Below are positions 6,534 to 14,009 of a DNA stretch of 25,214 nt, piece after piece. The notes below the pieces were generated by a model. It worked only from the letters and a program-made list of their open reading frames with translations. It searched no databases and was not told the origin of the DNA. The stretch covers positions 1,213 to 26,426 of the IMG/VR virus record IMGVR_UViG_3300030060_001137; one strand, written 5' to 3'. The DNA is from a virus. Every line of letters begins with the position of its first letter. The first letter of the stretch is position 1. The position numbers and the translations under genes are program-made.

Positions 6534-6717
6534 GAAGTATCTTCTTGTAGAAGAATTTGATAATCTTGAGGATGCCAAGGATACAATGGAAGGTATGAAA
6601 CTATTATACTCTCATTTAAAATTCAATATTAAAAATTCTATACAAACACAATCTTCAGAATATTTTTCTGTTAACTCTAAACCACGTGCTTATTTTAAGA
6701 TGGTAGAAAAATTATGA
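6502..6717 (+). CDS. Hypothetical small protein
   Basis: The 71-residue product starts at ATG 6502 or the adjacent ATG 6505 and ends in an ATGA overlap with the cupin gene. The pattern YQILKKTYRKYLLVEEFDNLEDAKDTMEGMK resembles the small beta-alpha phage proteins that begin 'yrIlkk...F.sleeAk..me', but no named family can be given. There are no Cys and no membrane segment. Confidence 0.6.
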   Translation: MMYQILKKTYRKYLLVEEFDNLEDAKDTMEGMKLLYSHLKFNIKNSIQTQSSEYFSVNSKPRAYFKMVEKL

Positions 6718-7109
6718 AGCGAAGATGGGGAGAGTGGAAAGTTTTATCTTGTCGTACCCCTGACAATACCAAAGATGTACCCATTGTAAAAACCAAAGAG
6801 TTATATGTAGACAATGGTAAAAGTTTAAGTATGCAGCGCCATGAAGATAGAAGCGAGTTATGGTTTATTGCTGAAGGAACTGCTACAGTCTATACGTTAG
6901 ACGAGGGCAGAACATTTAAAAAATTATTAGGGGTATATAATAAGTTTGACATGGTGATTATTCCATGCTATTCATGGCATCAGCTTGTCAACGAAACTAA
7001 AAAACCTTTAATAGTTATTGAAATACAATACGGAAATAGATGTATTGAAGAGGACATTGAAAGGTTTGATGACTATGTATCACCACCACAAAGAAGTAAC
7101 GATTGTTAG
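6714..7109 (+). CDS. Mannose-6-phosphate isomerase-type cupin (type II PMI C-terminal domain)
   Basis: The 131-residue product matches the C-terminal isomerase domain of type II phosphomannose isomerase/GDP-mannose pyrophosphorylase, which interconverts fructose-6-P and mannose-6-P. The family opening RRWGEWKVL (3-11), KELYVDNGKSLSMQRH (28-43), the cupin metal ligands Q41, H43, E48 and H89, G55, P84 and the ending VIEIQYG...EEDIERFDD (101-120) are all visible. Motif 2 has Tyr86 where PxG is usual. The nucleotidyltransferase half is absent, so this is a standalone isomerase domain. It overlaps the primase-helicase start by 41 bases. Together with Gmd at 11866 it implies phage handling of GDP-mannose-derived sugar. 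An alternative is another sugar-binding cupin. Confidence 0.82.
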   Translation: MKRRWGEWKVLSCRTPDNTKDVPIVKTKELYVDNGKSLSMQRHEDRSELWFIAEGTATVYTLDEGRTFKKLLGVYNKFDMVIIPCYSWHQLVNETKKPLIVIEIQYGNRCIEEDIERFDDYVSPPQRSNDC

Positions 7110-8730
7110 CAAAGGTCCATGTTCTGCATGTGACTCTAGCGATGCGTGCGCCACTTATTCGGATGGACACGCTTGGTGTTATTCATGTAATACTTATTTT
7201 AAACTAGAAGGAAATGAAATGCAGCAAGTGCAACAACGCAATTCAGTTAAGCCTATGACTAATCCACAAGGAAAGATTACAGACATACCAGACAGGAAGA
7301 TAGCGGAAGCTACGTGTAAAAAATATAACGTGCGTACAGTGCGTGATAACTCTAACAAAATTCTACAACATCTTTATCCTTACTACGATAACGATGGAAA
7401 CCATGTGGGTGATAAGGTTCGCACCCTACCTAAGACTATCCATTCAACAGGAAGCGTTGGCAATGGTACGCTATTCGGACAACATTTATTTACAGGTGGT
7501 GGTAAGTATGTAACCATTTGTGAGGGCGAACTAGATGCTATGGCAGCGTATGAAATGCTTGGCAGCAAGTGGCCTGTCTTATCCATCAAAGACGGTGCAG
7601 CGTCTGCCTTACGAAACTGCAAGGCTAACCTAGAGTATCTATCGAAGTATGATAACATCGTGTTGTGTTTTGATGCAGATGATTCAGGACGCAAGGCAGC
7701 AAAGCAGGTCGCATCTTTGTTTGAACCTGATCAATGTAAGATTGTAAACCTTACTGATTATAAAGATGCATGTGATTACTTAGTCAATGGTAAGCGGGAA
7801 GACTTTACCCGTGCGTGGTGGAACGCTAAGATGTATACGCCAGCAGGTATTCTTAATCTTGCCGACATGGGCGAAGCATTGTATGAAGAAGGAGATTACA
7901 AGACTTGTCTCTATCCTTGGACAGGAATGAACGATAAGTTGTACGGGATACGTACAGGAGAGTTAGTAACTTTTACAGCAGGTACAGGTACAGGAAAGTC
8001 TAGTGTTATCAGAGAGTTACAGCATCATATACTTAATAACACAGAAGAAAACATAGGTGTTATATCTTTGGAAGAGAATGTACGTTCAACTATCTTTCAT
8101 CTTATGTCAGTAGAAGCTAACGCTAGGCTGTACATCAGAGAGGTACGTGAACAGTTTAGTAGGGGTGACTTAGAGAGGTGGCAAGAAGCTACGGTAGGTA
8201 CACGCAGGTTCTATGCCTTCGATCACTTTGGTAGCATGAAGACTGATGAGATACTTGCACGTATCAGGTACATGATCAAAGCCTTGGACTGTAAATGGAT
8301 ATTCCTTGATCACCTATCGATCCTTGTATCAGGATTGGAAGGTGATGATGAACGTAGAAACATTGACAACCTGATGACTAAGCTACGATCCATCGTGGAA
8401 GAAACTAATGTAGCACTGTTGCTTGTGTCTCACCTACGTAGGACAGGCGCAGACAAGGGGCATGAAGACGGTAAGGAAGTTAGCCTCGCTCATCTTAGGG
8501 GTAGTCAGAGCATAGCACAACTAAGTGATGCAGTGGTGGCTATGGAACGCGACCAGCAATCTGATGATCCAGCTATTGCTAACACTACTACCATTCGAGT
8601 CTTGAAGAATAGGTACAGTGGTGACACTGGTTCAGCATGTCATCTTTATTTTAATGGAGACACAGGACGCTTGACAGAGGTAGATACTCTAGGCGATAAT
8701 GAAGGAGATGAAGAAGACTTGGAGATATAA
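7069..8730 (+). CDS. T7 gp4-like DNA primase-helicase
   Basis: This is a bifunctional replication enzyme that unwinds DNA 5'-3' and lays primers at the fork. The 553 residues (T7 gp4 has 566) show an N-terminal zinc-binding primase motif (C18-x2-C21, C37-x2-C40), a TOPRIM region with CEGELDA (151-157) and DADDSG (202-207), and a DnaB/RecA helicase with Walker A GTGTGKS (305-311), SLEE (333-336), Walker B FLDH (412-415) and LLLVSHLRR (450-458). The acidic tail (DNEGDEEDLEI) resembles the T7 gp4 tail that docks on the polymerase. ATG 7069 or 7075 are the likely starts, since GAAAGG lies just upstream. The DNA polymerase starts at the next base after its stop. Confidence 0.93.
   Translation: MTMYHHHKEVTIVSKGPCSACDSSDACATYSDGHAWCYSCNTYFKLEGNEMQQVQQRNSVKPMTNPQGKITDIPDRKIAEATCKKYNVRTVRDNSNKILQHLYPYYDNDGNHVGDKVRTLPKTIHSTGSVGNGTLFGQHLFTGGGKYVTICEGELDAMAAYEMLGSKWPVLSIKDGAASALRNCKANLEYLSKYDNIVLCFDADDSGRKAAKQVASLFEPDQCKIVNLTDYKDACDYLVNGKREDFTRAWWNAKMYTPAGILNLADMGEALYEEGDYKTCLYPWTGMNDKLYGIRTGELVTFTAGTGTGKSSVIRELQHHILNNTEENIGVISLEENVRSTIFHLMSVEANARLYIREVREQFSRGDLERWQEATVGTRRFYAFDHFGSMKTDEILARIRYMIKALDCKWIFLDHLSILVSGLEGDDERRNIDNLMTKLRSIVEETNVALLLVSHLRRTGADKGHEDGKEVSLAHLRGSQSIAQLSDAVVAMERDQQSDDPAIANTTTIRVLKNRYSGDTGSACHLYFNGDTGRLTEVDTLGDNEGDEEDLEI
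8671..8700 (+). promoter_or_regulatory. Possible internal sigma-70-like promoter before DNA polymerase
   Basis: TTGACA (8671-8676) is followed after 18 bases by GATAAT (8695-8700), giving 11 of 12 matches to the consensus boxes, about 30 bases before the polymerase ATG. It lies inside the helicase coding sequence, so it may be chance. It would allow separate expression of the polymerase. This is sequence evidence only. Confidence 0.3.
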
Positions 8731-10452
8731 ATGGATGTAGTTCTTGACATAGAAACTGACAGCTTAGATGCTAATGTTATTCACTGTATCGTAGCCAAAG
8801 AAAGAGAGTCAGGAAAGTTCCACATTTGGAAAGAAGAAGAGTGTTATAAATATTTTCCATTGTTTGCGAAGAGAGTTAATAAGTTTATTATGCACAATGG
8901 AATATCGTTTGATGCTCCTGTTCTTAATAGGTTAACTGGGACACGTATTAGATTGTCACAAATAGAAGACACTATGATCTTGTCTCAGTTAACTGATCCA
9001 GTACGCGAAGATGGTCATTCACTTCAAGCATGGGGAAACAGATTTGATTTCCATAAGATAGAGTTTAAAAACTTTACCCATCTTTCAGATGAAATGATCA
9101 CCTATTGCAAAAGAGATGTGGATATAACTGAACGTGTTTGGATTAGTCTTCAAGATGATATAAAAAATATTGACAGACGATCCATTGATCTTGAATACAC
9201 AATAAGATTGTTGGTGAGTAAACAAGAAAGGAATGGCTTTACTCTTAATTTAGAAAAAGCTATGGGTCTTAATGCAAAGTTACAAGATAAATCAGATCAA
9301 TTAGAAAAAGAAGTACAAGAAAGTTTTACTCCTAGACCTATACCAATAAAAGAAATAAACCCTCGTTATAAAAAAGATGGTAGTTTATCTCTTGTTGGCT
9401 TGAAACATATCAAAGACCCTAGTACAGTAGCAGGTCCGCATACTTCGATTGACTATCAAACATTTAATCTGTCTTCTCGCCAACAGATTGTTAGTAGACT
9501 CATTAAATGTGGATGGGAACCACAAAAATTTACAGAGAAGGGACATGCAATAGTAGATGAAGGAGTATTGAGAGATGTAAATATTCCTCAAGCACAAATG
9601 ATTGCAGATTATTTAACTCTTAAGAAACGTATAGCACAAGTTAAATCTTGGGTTGATGCGGTAGATAAGGATGGTAAAGTACATGGACAAGTTCTTACAT
9701 TACGTGCAATCTCTGGAAGGATGGCGCATCATTCGCCAAACATGGCACAAGTTCCTGCAAGTTATTCACTCTACGGTAAGGATTGTAGAGAATGTTGGAC
9801 AGTGGGAAACGAGTCTAATATTCTTGTTGGTTGCGATGCTTCTTCTCTGGAGTTAAGGGCATTAGCACATTACCTTAAGGATAGTAAGTTTACTAATGAA
9901 GTAGTAGAGGGAGATATTCATACTGCCAATCAGAAAGCTGCTGGATTAGAGACACGCGATCAAGCCAAGACATTTATTTATGCCTTCATTTATGGTGCAG
10001 GTGCAGCTAAGATAGGCAGTGTAGTAGGTGGTACTGCACAGGATGGGCAACGTCTTATAGATACATTCCTTTCTAATGTACCTGCATTAGCAGTACTCCG
10101 AGAAAGAGTTGACAAGGCAAGCCAGAGAGGTTATCTTCTTGGTCTTGACGGCAGACATTTAAAAGTTCGTAACCAACATGCAGCAGTTAACTTATTAATT
10201 CAAGGAGCAGGTGCAGTAATTTGTAAGCAATGGTTAGTAGACATAGATATTCTAGCCAGAAAAAATAAACTTAACTATAAATTGGTAGCATCTATTCACG
10301 ATGAATACCAACATGAAGTGTTAAAAACACATGCTAAAATATTTGGAGAGTTAACTAAACAGGCTATGAAGGAAACAGAAAGGAAGTTAAAAATTAAATG
10401 TCCACTAGACAGCGAGTACAAGATCGGCCAGAACTGGTCCGAAACGCACTGA
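8731..10452 (+). CDS. Family A DNA polymerase (T7-like) with 3'-5' exonuclease
   Basis: This is the replicative polymerase. The proofreading domain at 1-140 shows DIETD (D6, E8), HNGISFDAP (D61) and YCKRDVD (Y125, D129). Polymerase motif A is VGCDASSLELR (D369), motif B is RDQAKTFIYAFIYG (R409, K413, Y417, Y421) and motif C is SIHDE (H523-E525). Motif B is nearly identical to T7's, and Y417 sits at the E. coli position 762, so the Tyr variant is present. At 573 residues it is about 130 shorter than T7 gp5 (704), including a shorter exonuclease region. GGAGATATAA precedes the ATG. It works with the adjacent gp4-like helicase. Confidence 0.95.
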   Translation: MDVVLDIETDSLDANVIHCIVAKERESGKFHIWKEEECYKYFPLFAKRVNKFIMHNGISFDAPVLNRLTGTRIRLSQIEDTMILSQLTDPVREDGHSLQAWGNRFDFHKIEFKNFTHLSDEMITYCKRDVDITERVWISLQDDIKNIDRRSIDLEYTIRLLVSKQERNGFTLNLEKAMGLNAKLQDKSDQLEKEVQESFTPRPIPIKEINPRYKKDGSLSLVGLKHIKDPSTVAGPHTSIDYQTFNLSSRQQIVSRLIKCGWEPQKFTEKGHAIVDEGVLRDVNIPQAQMIADYLTLKKRIAQVKSWVDAVDKDGKVHGQVLTLRAISGRMAHHSPNMAQVPASYSLYGKDCRECWTVGNESNILVGCDASSLELRALAHYLKDSKFTNEVVEGDIHTANQKAAGLETRDQAKTFIYAFIYGAGAAKIGSVVGGTAQDGQRLIDTFLSNVPALAVLRERVDKASQRGYLLGLDGRHLKVRNQHAAVNLLIQGAGAVICKQWLVDIDILARKNKLNYKLVASIHDEYQHEVLKTHAKIFGELTKQAMKETERKLKIKCPLDSEYKIGQNWSETH

Positions 10453-10970
10453 TAGTATTAAATGCTACGGAGTTAAGAGTAAGTAAATTTATAGGTACGT
10501 CTCGTAACACACAGAACCGAGGCGCAGGTATATATGATGCTGCGGTAGCAGAGACAGGTAAGATAGATATACTAGGGGCAGAAGCAGAGTTAGCATTTGC
10601 GAAAATGTGTAACATATACCCTACAGATTTTATGGTCTTACAACCTAAGTCAAAAGCTAAAGGAACTGATGATGGTGATTTAGTAGTAGATGGTATTGTT
10701 ATCGATGTTAAAACAACTGTACACGAAAAAGGAATGCTGTTGTCTACATCAAAACATACCTCTGGCATAGACTTATTTGCTTTAATAATAAAGAAAGGAG
10801 AAGACACGTTTCAACTTAAAGGATTTATGCTTGCATCTGAACTGGCTAAAAAAGAAAGATATGGCAGAGCAGGAGGCAAGTTAAAACGAGCAGCTTATGT
10901 AGCTACGCAAGATGAATTGTATGACTACAAAGATGCATTAAAGAAATTAAAAAAAGATGTTGACACCTAG
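10398..10970 (+). CDS. PD-(D/E)XK superfamily nuclease-like protein
   Basis: The 190-residue product shows a plausible PD-(D/E)XK core: E62 or E64 in LGAEAELAFAK (59-69), DDGDLVVDG (91-99, D94) and IDVKTT (102-107, D103-x-K105), followed by HTSGIDLFALI. Such small phage proteins next to replication genes are predicted nucleases or Holliday-junction enzymes. The start at 10398 makes a 55-base overlap with the polymerase gene; AGGAAG lies about 11 bases upstream. A later non-ATG start is possible, since the next in-frame ATG would remove the domain start. A Lys-rich C-terminus may aid DNA binding. Confidence 0.7.
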   Translation: MSTRQRVQDRPELVRNALIVLNATELRVSKFIGTSRNTQNRGAGIYDAAVAETGKIDILGAEAELAFAKMCNIYPTDFMVLQPKSKAKGTDDGDLVVDGIVIDVKTTVHEKGMLLSTSKHTSGIDLFALIIKKGEDTFQLKGFMLASELAKKERYGRAGGKLKRAAYVATQDELYDYKDALKKLKKDVDT

Positions 10971-10988
10971 TTGGTGTTAGTGTAGAGT
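10960..10988 (+). promoter_or_regulatory. Sigma-70-like promoter candidate for the SSB gene
   Basis: TTGACA (10960-10965), a 17-base spacer and TAGAGT (10983-10988) lie at the end of the nuclease gene and in one of the few real gaps of the window, 55 bases upstream of the SSB ATG. The spacer contains GGTGT and GTGTAG, also present between the boxes of the Hsp20 promoter candidate at 17305. This would give SSB, needed in large amounts, its own promoter. It is inferred from sequence alone. Confidence 0.5.
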
Positions 10989-11006
10989 ATCAAAATTAAA
11001 TATCAA

Positions 11007-11022
11007 GCCACAACAGAGTGGC
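11007..11022 (+). promoter_or_regulatory. Small leader hairpin before SSB
   Basis: GCCAC (11007-11011) and GTGGC (11018-11022) form a 5-bp stem with a 6-base loop AACAGA, 9 bases before the ribosome site AAAGGAG. No T-run follows, so it is not a terminator. It may stabilise the SSB mRNA or host an operator, as single-stranded-DNA-binding proteins sometimes autoregulate. It is a weak signal because the stem is short. Confidence 0.3.
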
Positions 11023-11042
11023 ATAACCAAAGGAGAATATAA

Positions 11043-11513
11043 ATGGACGTTAATATTATTTCTGGTAAAGCATATTGGGCAAGCATCACTTCACCAAATA
11101 CTACATACGAACCAGTATGGAGTGTAGATGTATGTCTTGATAAAGACTCTAAGAAAAAGATTGAAAGCTTGGGTCTTGCTGTTCAGAATAAGGGTGATGA
11201 TCGTGGAGACTTTGTTAAGATTAAACGCAAGGTTAACAAGAAGGATGGCAACCCACGACAATCACCTGTCATTAAGGATTCTCAAAATAATGATTGGGAT
11301 GGTAGCCTTGTAGGTAATGGTAGTCTCGTTAATGTTAAATTTTCTACCTATGATTGGACCTATGCTGGCAAAAGCGGTGTGGCAACAGACCTGATGGGTG
11401 TGCAGGTTGTTGATCTAGTCCCGTATGGTGGGGATGGATCAAACTTTGATGCTGTAGATGGTGGTTATACAGTGAAAGCTTCATCGGAAGAAGGAGAAGA
11501 AGTACCGTTCTAA
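11043..11513 (+). CDS. Single-stranded DNA-binding protein (gp2.5-like)
   Basis: The 156-residue product begins with a beta-rich core (VNIISGKAYWASITSPN, YEPVWSVDVCLD, FVKIKRKVN) typical of an OB-fold phage SSB. It ends in an acidic tail closing with EEGEEVPF, very close to the bacterial SSB tail DDDIPF and analogous to the T7 gp2.5 tail that contacts the polymerase and helicase. Central basic residues (KIKRKVNKKDGNPRQ) would contact DNA. It coats single strands at the fork. Its leader has a promoter candidate, a small hairpin and AAAGGAG, fitting strong separate expression. Position in the replication block agrees. Confidence 0.8.
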   Translation: MDVNIISGKAYWASITSPNTTYEPVWSVDVCLDKDSKKKIESLGLAVQNKGDDRGDFVKIKRKVNKKDGNPRQSPVIKDSQNNDWDGSLVGNGSLVNVKFSTYDWTYAGKSGVATDLMGVQVVDLVPYGGDGSNFDAVDGGYTVKASSEEGEEVPF

Positions 11514-11632
11514 ATCGTTACACTAGGGTCTACTAGTCTTTTTCCATAATAACTTTTGAAAAGACAATGGGTAGAATTTGTAGCAGGTGTGGAGAGGGAC
11601 TGCTATTTAATTTAAATAACTGGAGAATATAA
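11514..11632 (+). other. 119-base spacer with competing hairpins and a tiny Cys-x2-Cys ORF
   Basis: This is the longest gap between same-direction genes. ACTAG (11522-11526) and CTAGT (11533-11537) can form a short stem followed by CTTTTT, a weak terminator form. GTCTTTT (11536-11542) can instead pair with AAAAGAC (11559-11565), which would exclude the first stem. From ATG 11567 to TAA 11632 a 21-codon frame encodes a peptide with CSRCGEG, ending directly before the next gene's ATG. TAGGGT at 11524 also occurs in two other leaders. None of these is proven. Confidence 0.35.
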
Positions 11633-11866
11633 ATGCTAATGGGTGTAGTTGCGTTAATGTTAAGCTTCTTTGTAGAAGTAGATGATAAATTCATAGCCAA
11701 TGCTTCCGAGAAAATAGAACAAGGATATAGCTGGGAGTATATTGGAAGAACCGAGTGGGATGAAACAAAAGGTCCAGCAATGTATCTAAAGACAGATGTA
11801 GATAATAAGTTTGTCTATTTTAAATTAGTAAAACAGGATGGTCCTGCTTCAGAGTCTCAAGAATAA
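11633..11866 (+). CDS. Hypothetical protein with hydrophobic N-terminus
   Basis: The 77-residue product has a short hydrophobic N-terminus ([16 protein letters not shown]), too short for a confident transmembrane helix but possibly a membrane anchor. A polar region follows with [13 protein letters not shown] and [10 protein letters not shown]. The initiation site GGAGAATATAAATG is identical to that of the SSB gene. Its stop overlaps the gmd start (TAATG). No family is recognised. Confidence 0.6.
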   Translation: MLMGVVALMLSFFVEVDDKFIANASEKIEQGYSWEYIGRTEWDETKGPAMYLKTDVDNKFVYFKLVKQDGPASESQE

Positions 11867-12897
11867 TGAAGACAGCTTTAATCATAGGTGGGTCAGGACA
11901 AGATGGATATTACCTAGCACAGTTACTTTTAAATAAAGGTTATCATGTACATTCTCTTGTTCGTAGATCGTCGGTAGATAACTTCACCAGAATTAATCAG
12001 TTAGAAAGCAAAGTAAATTTTGTTACATCTTATGGAGATTTAACTGAGACATCAGGATTGCTTAGAATAATTAAAGAAGTTAATCCTACGGAGATATATA
12101 ATCTTGGTGCACAGTCTGATGTAAGAATATCTTTTGACATTCCTGAATACACAGGTGATGTAGATGGGTTAGGTACAACTAGGTTACTAGAATGTATTAG
12201 AACTTTAGGAATGGTAGATACCTGTAAATTTTATCAAGCATCTACTTCAGAACTGTACGGCAAAGTTCAAGAAGTTCCTCAAACAGAAGAGACACCCTTC
12301 TATCCTCGCAGTCCTTATGGTGTAGCAAAACAATACAGTTACTGGATGGTTAAAAATTATAGAGAAGCTTACAATTTGTTTGCCTGTAATGGTATTCTTT
12401 TTAACCATGAGTCTCCTATGCGAGGAGATAATTTTGTCACACAGAAAATTGTTAAAGGTGTGATAGATATTATGTTTGGAAAAAAGGATAAACTTACAGT
12501 AGGGAATCTTAATGCTAAACGTGATTGGGGACATGCTGCCGATTACGTAAAGGGAATGTGGTTGATGATGCAGCAAGATAAACCTAATGATTATGTCTTA
12601 GCCACAGGCAAAACTCATTCAATAAAAGAATTGATTGAGTATGGTTTTAATAAATACATAGGTGTTCAACTACAATGGGAAGAGGAAGGAGTGAATGAAA
12701 TAGGGTTTGACATTAAAGAAAATTCAGAGTATAAAGGTGTTCTAGTAAATTGTTCTCCTGAGTTTTATCGCCCAACAGAAGTTGACTTATTGCTAGGTGA
12801 TCCTACTAAGGCAGAAAAAGAACTGGGATGGGAAAGAGAATATTCTTTCCATGATTTAATTGATGAAATGTTTGAGTATCAACTAGAAAGGAATTAA
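11866..12897 (+). CDS. gmd: GDP-mannose 4,6-dehydratase
   Basis: Gmd converts GDP-mannose to GDP-4-keto-6-deoxymannose, the precursor of GDP-fucose, GDP-rhamnose and GDP-perosamine. The 343 residues (E. coli 373) form an extended SDR enzyme. Visible are the NAD(P)-binding [11 protein letters not shown] (8-18, GxxGxxG), YNLGAQSDV (78-86), [16 protein letters not shown] (126-141), the catalytic YGVAK (151-155, Y and K), [10 protein letters not shown] (178-187) and later [15 protein letters not shown] and [12 protein letters not shown]. All catalytic elements appear intact, so an active enzyme is likely. It is placed among replication genes rather than in a sugar cluster, so it was probably acquired separately from the glycosyltransferases at 17.8-20.9 kb. 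Confidence 0.95.
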   Translation: MKTALIIGGSGQDGYYLAQLLLNKGYHVHSLVRRSSVDNFTRINQLESKVNFVTSYGDLTETSGLLRIIKEVNPTEIYNLGAQSDVRISFDIPEYTGDVDGLGTTRLLECIRTLGMVDTCKFYQASTSELYGKVQEVPQTEETPFYPRSPYGVAKQYSYWMVKNYREAYNLFACNGILFNHESPMRGDNFVTQKIVKGVIDIMFGKKDKLTVGNLNAKRDWGHAADYVKGMWLMMQQDKPNDYVLATGKTHSIKELIEYGFNKYIGVQLQWEEEGVNEIGFDIKENSEYKGVLVNCSPEFYRPTEVDLLLGDPTKAEKELGWEREYSFHDLIDEMFEYQLERN

Positions 12898-12902
12898 ACT
12901 GA

Positions 12903-13103
12903 ATGACTACTGATCAAAAAGTTCTCCGTGCATTGAAAAAAAGGATGCGTGTTACACGTAAGACTGCGATCCAACGGGGATGGGCAGAGAACCTAACTGC
13001 ATCTATCGCCTCGTTACGTAAACGTGGATATGAGATTGATACAGTAACAGCTTCAACTCCAGAGGGTGAAAGTTATACACGCTATCGTTTGAACGAAGCT
13101 TAA
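12903..13103 (+). CDS. Winged helix-turn-helix domain protein (HTH_39-like)
   Basis: The 66-residue product consists almost entirely of a small winged helix: VLRALKKRMRVTRKTAIQRGW, then LTASIASLRKRGYEIDTVTA and a wing ending in EGESYTRYRL. This matches the phage helix-turn-helix pattern 'iTr.eAl..g...l...I..LRkrGy.I.t....g..y..Y.L'. It may bind DNA as a regulator or act with the neighbouring nucleases. Start ATG 12903 is five bases after the gmd stop. Confidence 0.7.
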   Translation: MTTDQKVLRALKKRMRVTRKTAIQRGWAENLTASIASLRKRGYEIDTVTASTPEGESYTRYRLNEA

Positions 13104-13117
13104 AAAGGAATAACAGG

Positions 13118-13981
13118 ATGAGTAATAAAACAATAGATACATTGGTAGAAGATATATATTCACTCTTTACATCAGAGAAAGAAGTAGATATATCGCCTGA
13201 TGATATAGAAATCTTATCTAAAGAAATTACTCGTTCTGTTTCTTTTGCTCTTAATGAAAGTAGAAAGAAAAAGAAAACACTTCGCTTGTCTTTAATAGGT
13301 CACCCAGACAGAAAGATTTGGTACACTATTAATAATGACAAAGAGAATACTGGGGAAGACTTACAAGGTAGTGATTACATAAAGTTTTTATATGGTAATA
13401 TCCTTGAAAGTCTTCTCGTTTTTCTGTGCAAAGCAGCAGGACATTCAGTGACAGATCAACAAAAAGAATTAAAGGTAGAGGGAATTACAGGACATCAGGA
13501 TGCAAGAGTTGATGATGTTTTAATAGACTTTAAAAGTGCCTCAAGTTTTTCTTTCAAGAAATTTAAAGACGGCGCTATATTTAAAGATGATCCGTTTGGA
13601 TATATACCTCAGTTATCAGCTTATGCTCACGCTAATAGAGTAAAGGATGCAGGGTTTATTGTAATAGATAAATCTAGTGGAGAGATAGCCTATTGTCCAG
13701 TCCATCACATGGAGATGATAAATGCAGAAGAAAGAATTAACCATCTTAAAAAGATGGTCAAGTCTCCCATCATACCTGATAGGTGCTATGACGATGTGCC
13801 TGATGGCAAGTCTGGCAATCGGCGTCTTGCTGTTGGCTGTAGTTTTTGTGAGTATAAACGTGAGTGCTGGTCTTCTGCTAACAACGGTACAGGACTTCGG
13901 GAATTTAAGTATGCGAATGGTTCAAAGTTTTTCACACAAATAGAACGCACGCCTGATGTAGAGGAGATTATTAATTTTTGA
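13118..13981 (+). CDS. Cas4/RecB-like PD-(D/E)XK exonuclease
   Basis: The 287-residue product has the RecB/Cas4 nuclease pattern: E97 in LYGNILESLLVFL, GHQDA (125-129, D128), IDFKS (136-140, D137-x-K139) and the motif Q165-x3-Y169 (QLSAY). A C-terminal Cys cluster, C241-x2-C244-x5-C250, with C104 or C223 as possible fourth ligand, suggests an iron-sulfur cluster as in Cas4 and AddB. No cas genes or repeats are nearby. In this T7-like replication block it probably replaces the T7 gp6 5'-3' exonuclease in DNA degradation and recombination. AAAAGGAA lies upstream of ATG. Confidence 0.82.
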   Translation: MSNKTIDTLVEDIYSLFTSEKEVDISPDDIEILSKEITRSVSFALNESRKKKKTLRLSLIGHPDRKIWYTINNDKENTGEDLQGSDYIKFLYGNILESLLVFLCKAAGHSVTDQQKELKVEGITGHQDARVDDVLIDFKSASSFSFKKFKDGAIFKDDPFGYIPQLSAYAHANRVKDAGFIVIDKSSGEIAYCPVHHMEMINAEERINHLKKMVKSPIIPDRCYDDVPDGKSGNRRLAVGCSFCEYKRECWSSANNGTGLREFKYANGSKFFTQIERTPDVEEIINF

Positions 13982-14009
13982 AGCACTGTCACAGAAAGAA
14001 ATTAAACTT

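Noticed and set aside
9166-9171. Further TTGACA sequences inside genes (also near 8363, 18786 and 21281)
   Set aside because: None has a convincing -10 box at 16-18 bases and all lie deep in coding sequence.
10394-10807. 137-codon open frame on the minus strand
   Set aside because: It is antisense to the polymerase end and the PD-(D/E)XK gene, whose motifs are clear; the Ser/Thr-rich product looks like a shadow.
13118-13981. Cas4-like gene as a sign of a CRISPR system
   Set aside because: No repeat-spacer array or other cas gene is visible; phage RecB/Cas4-like nucleases without CRISPR are common.
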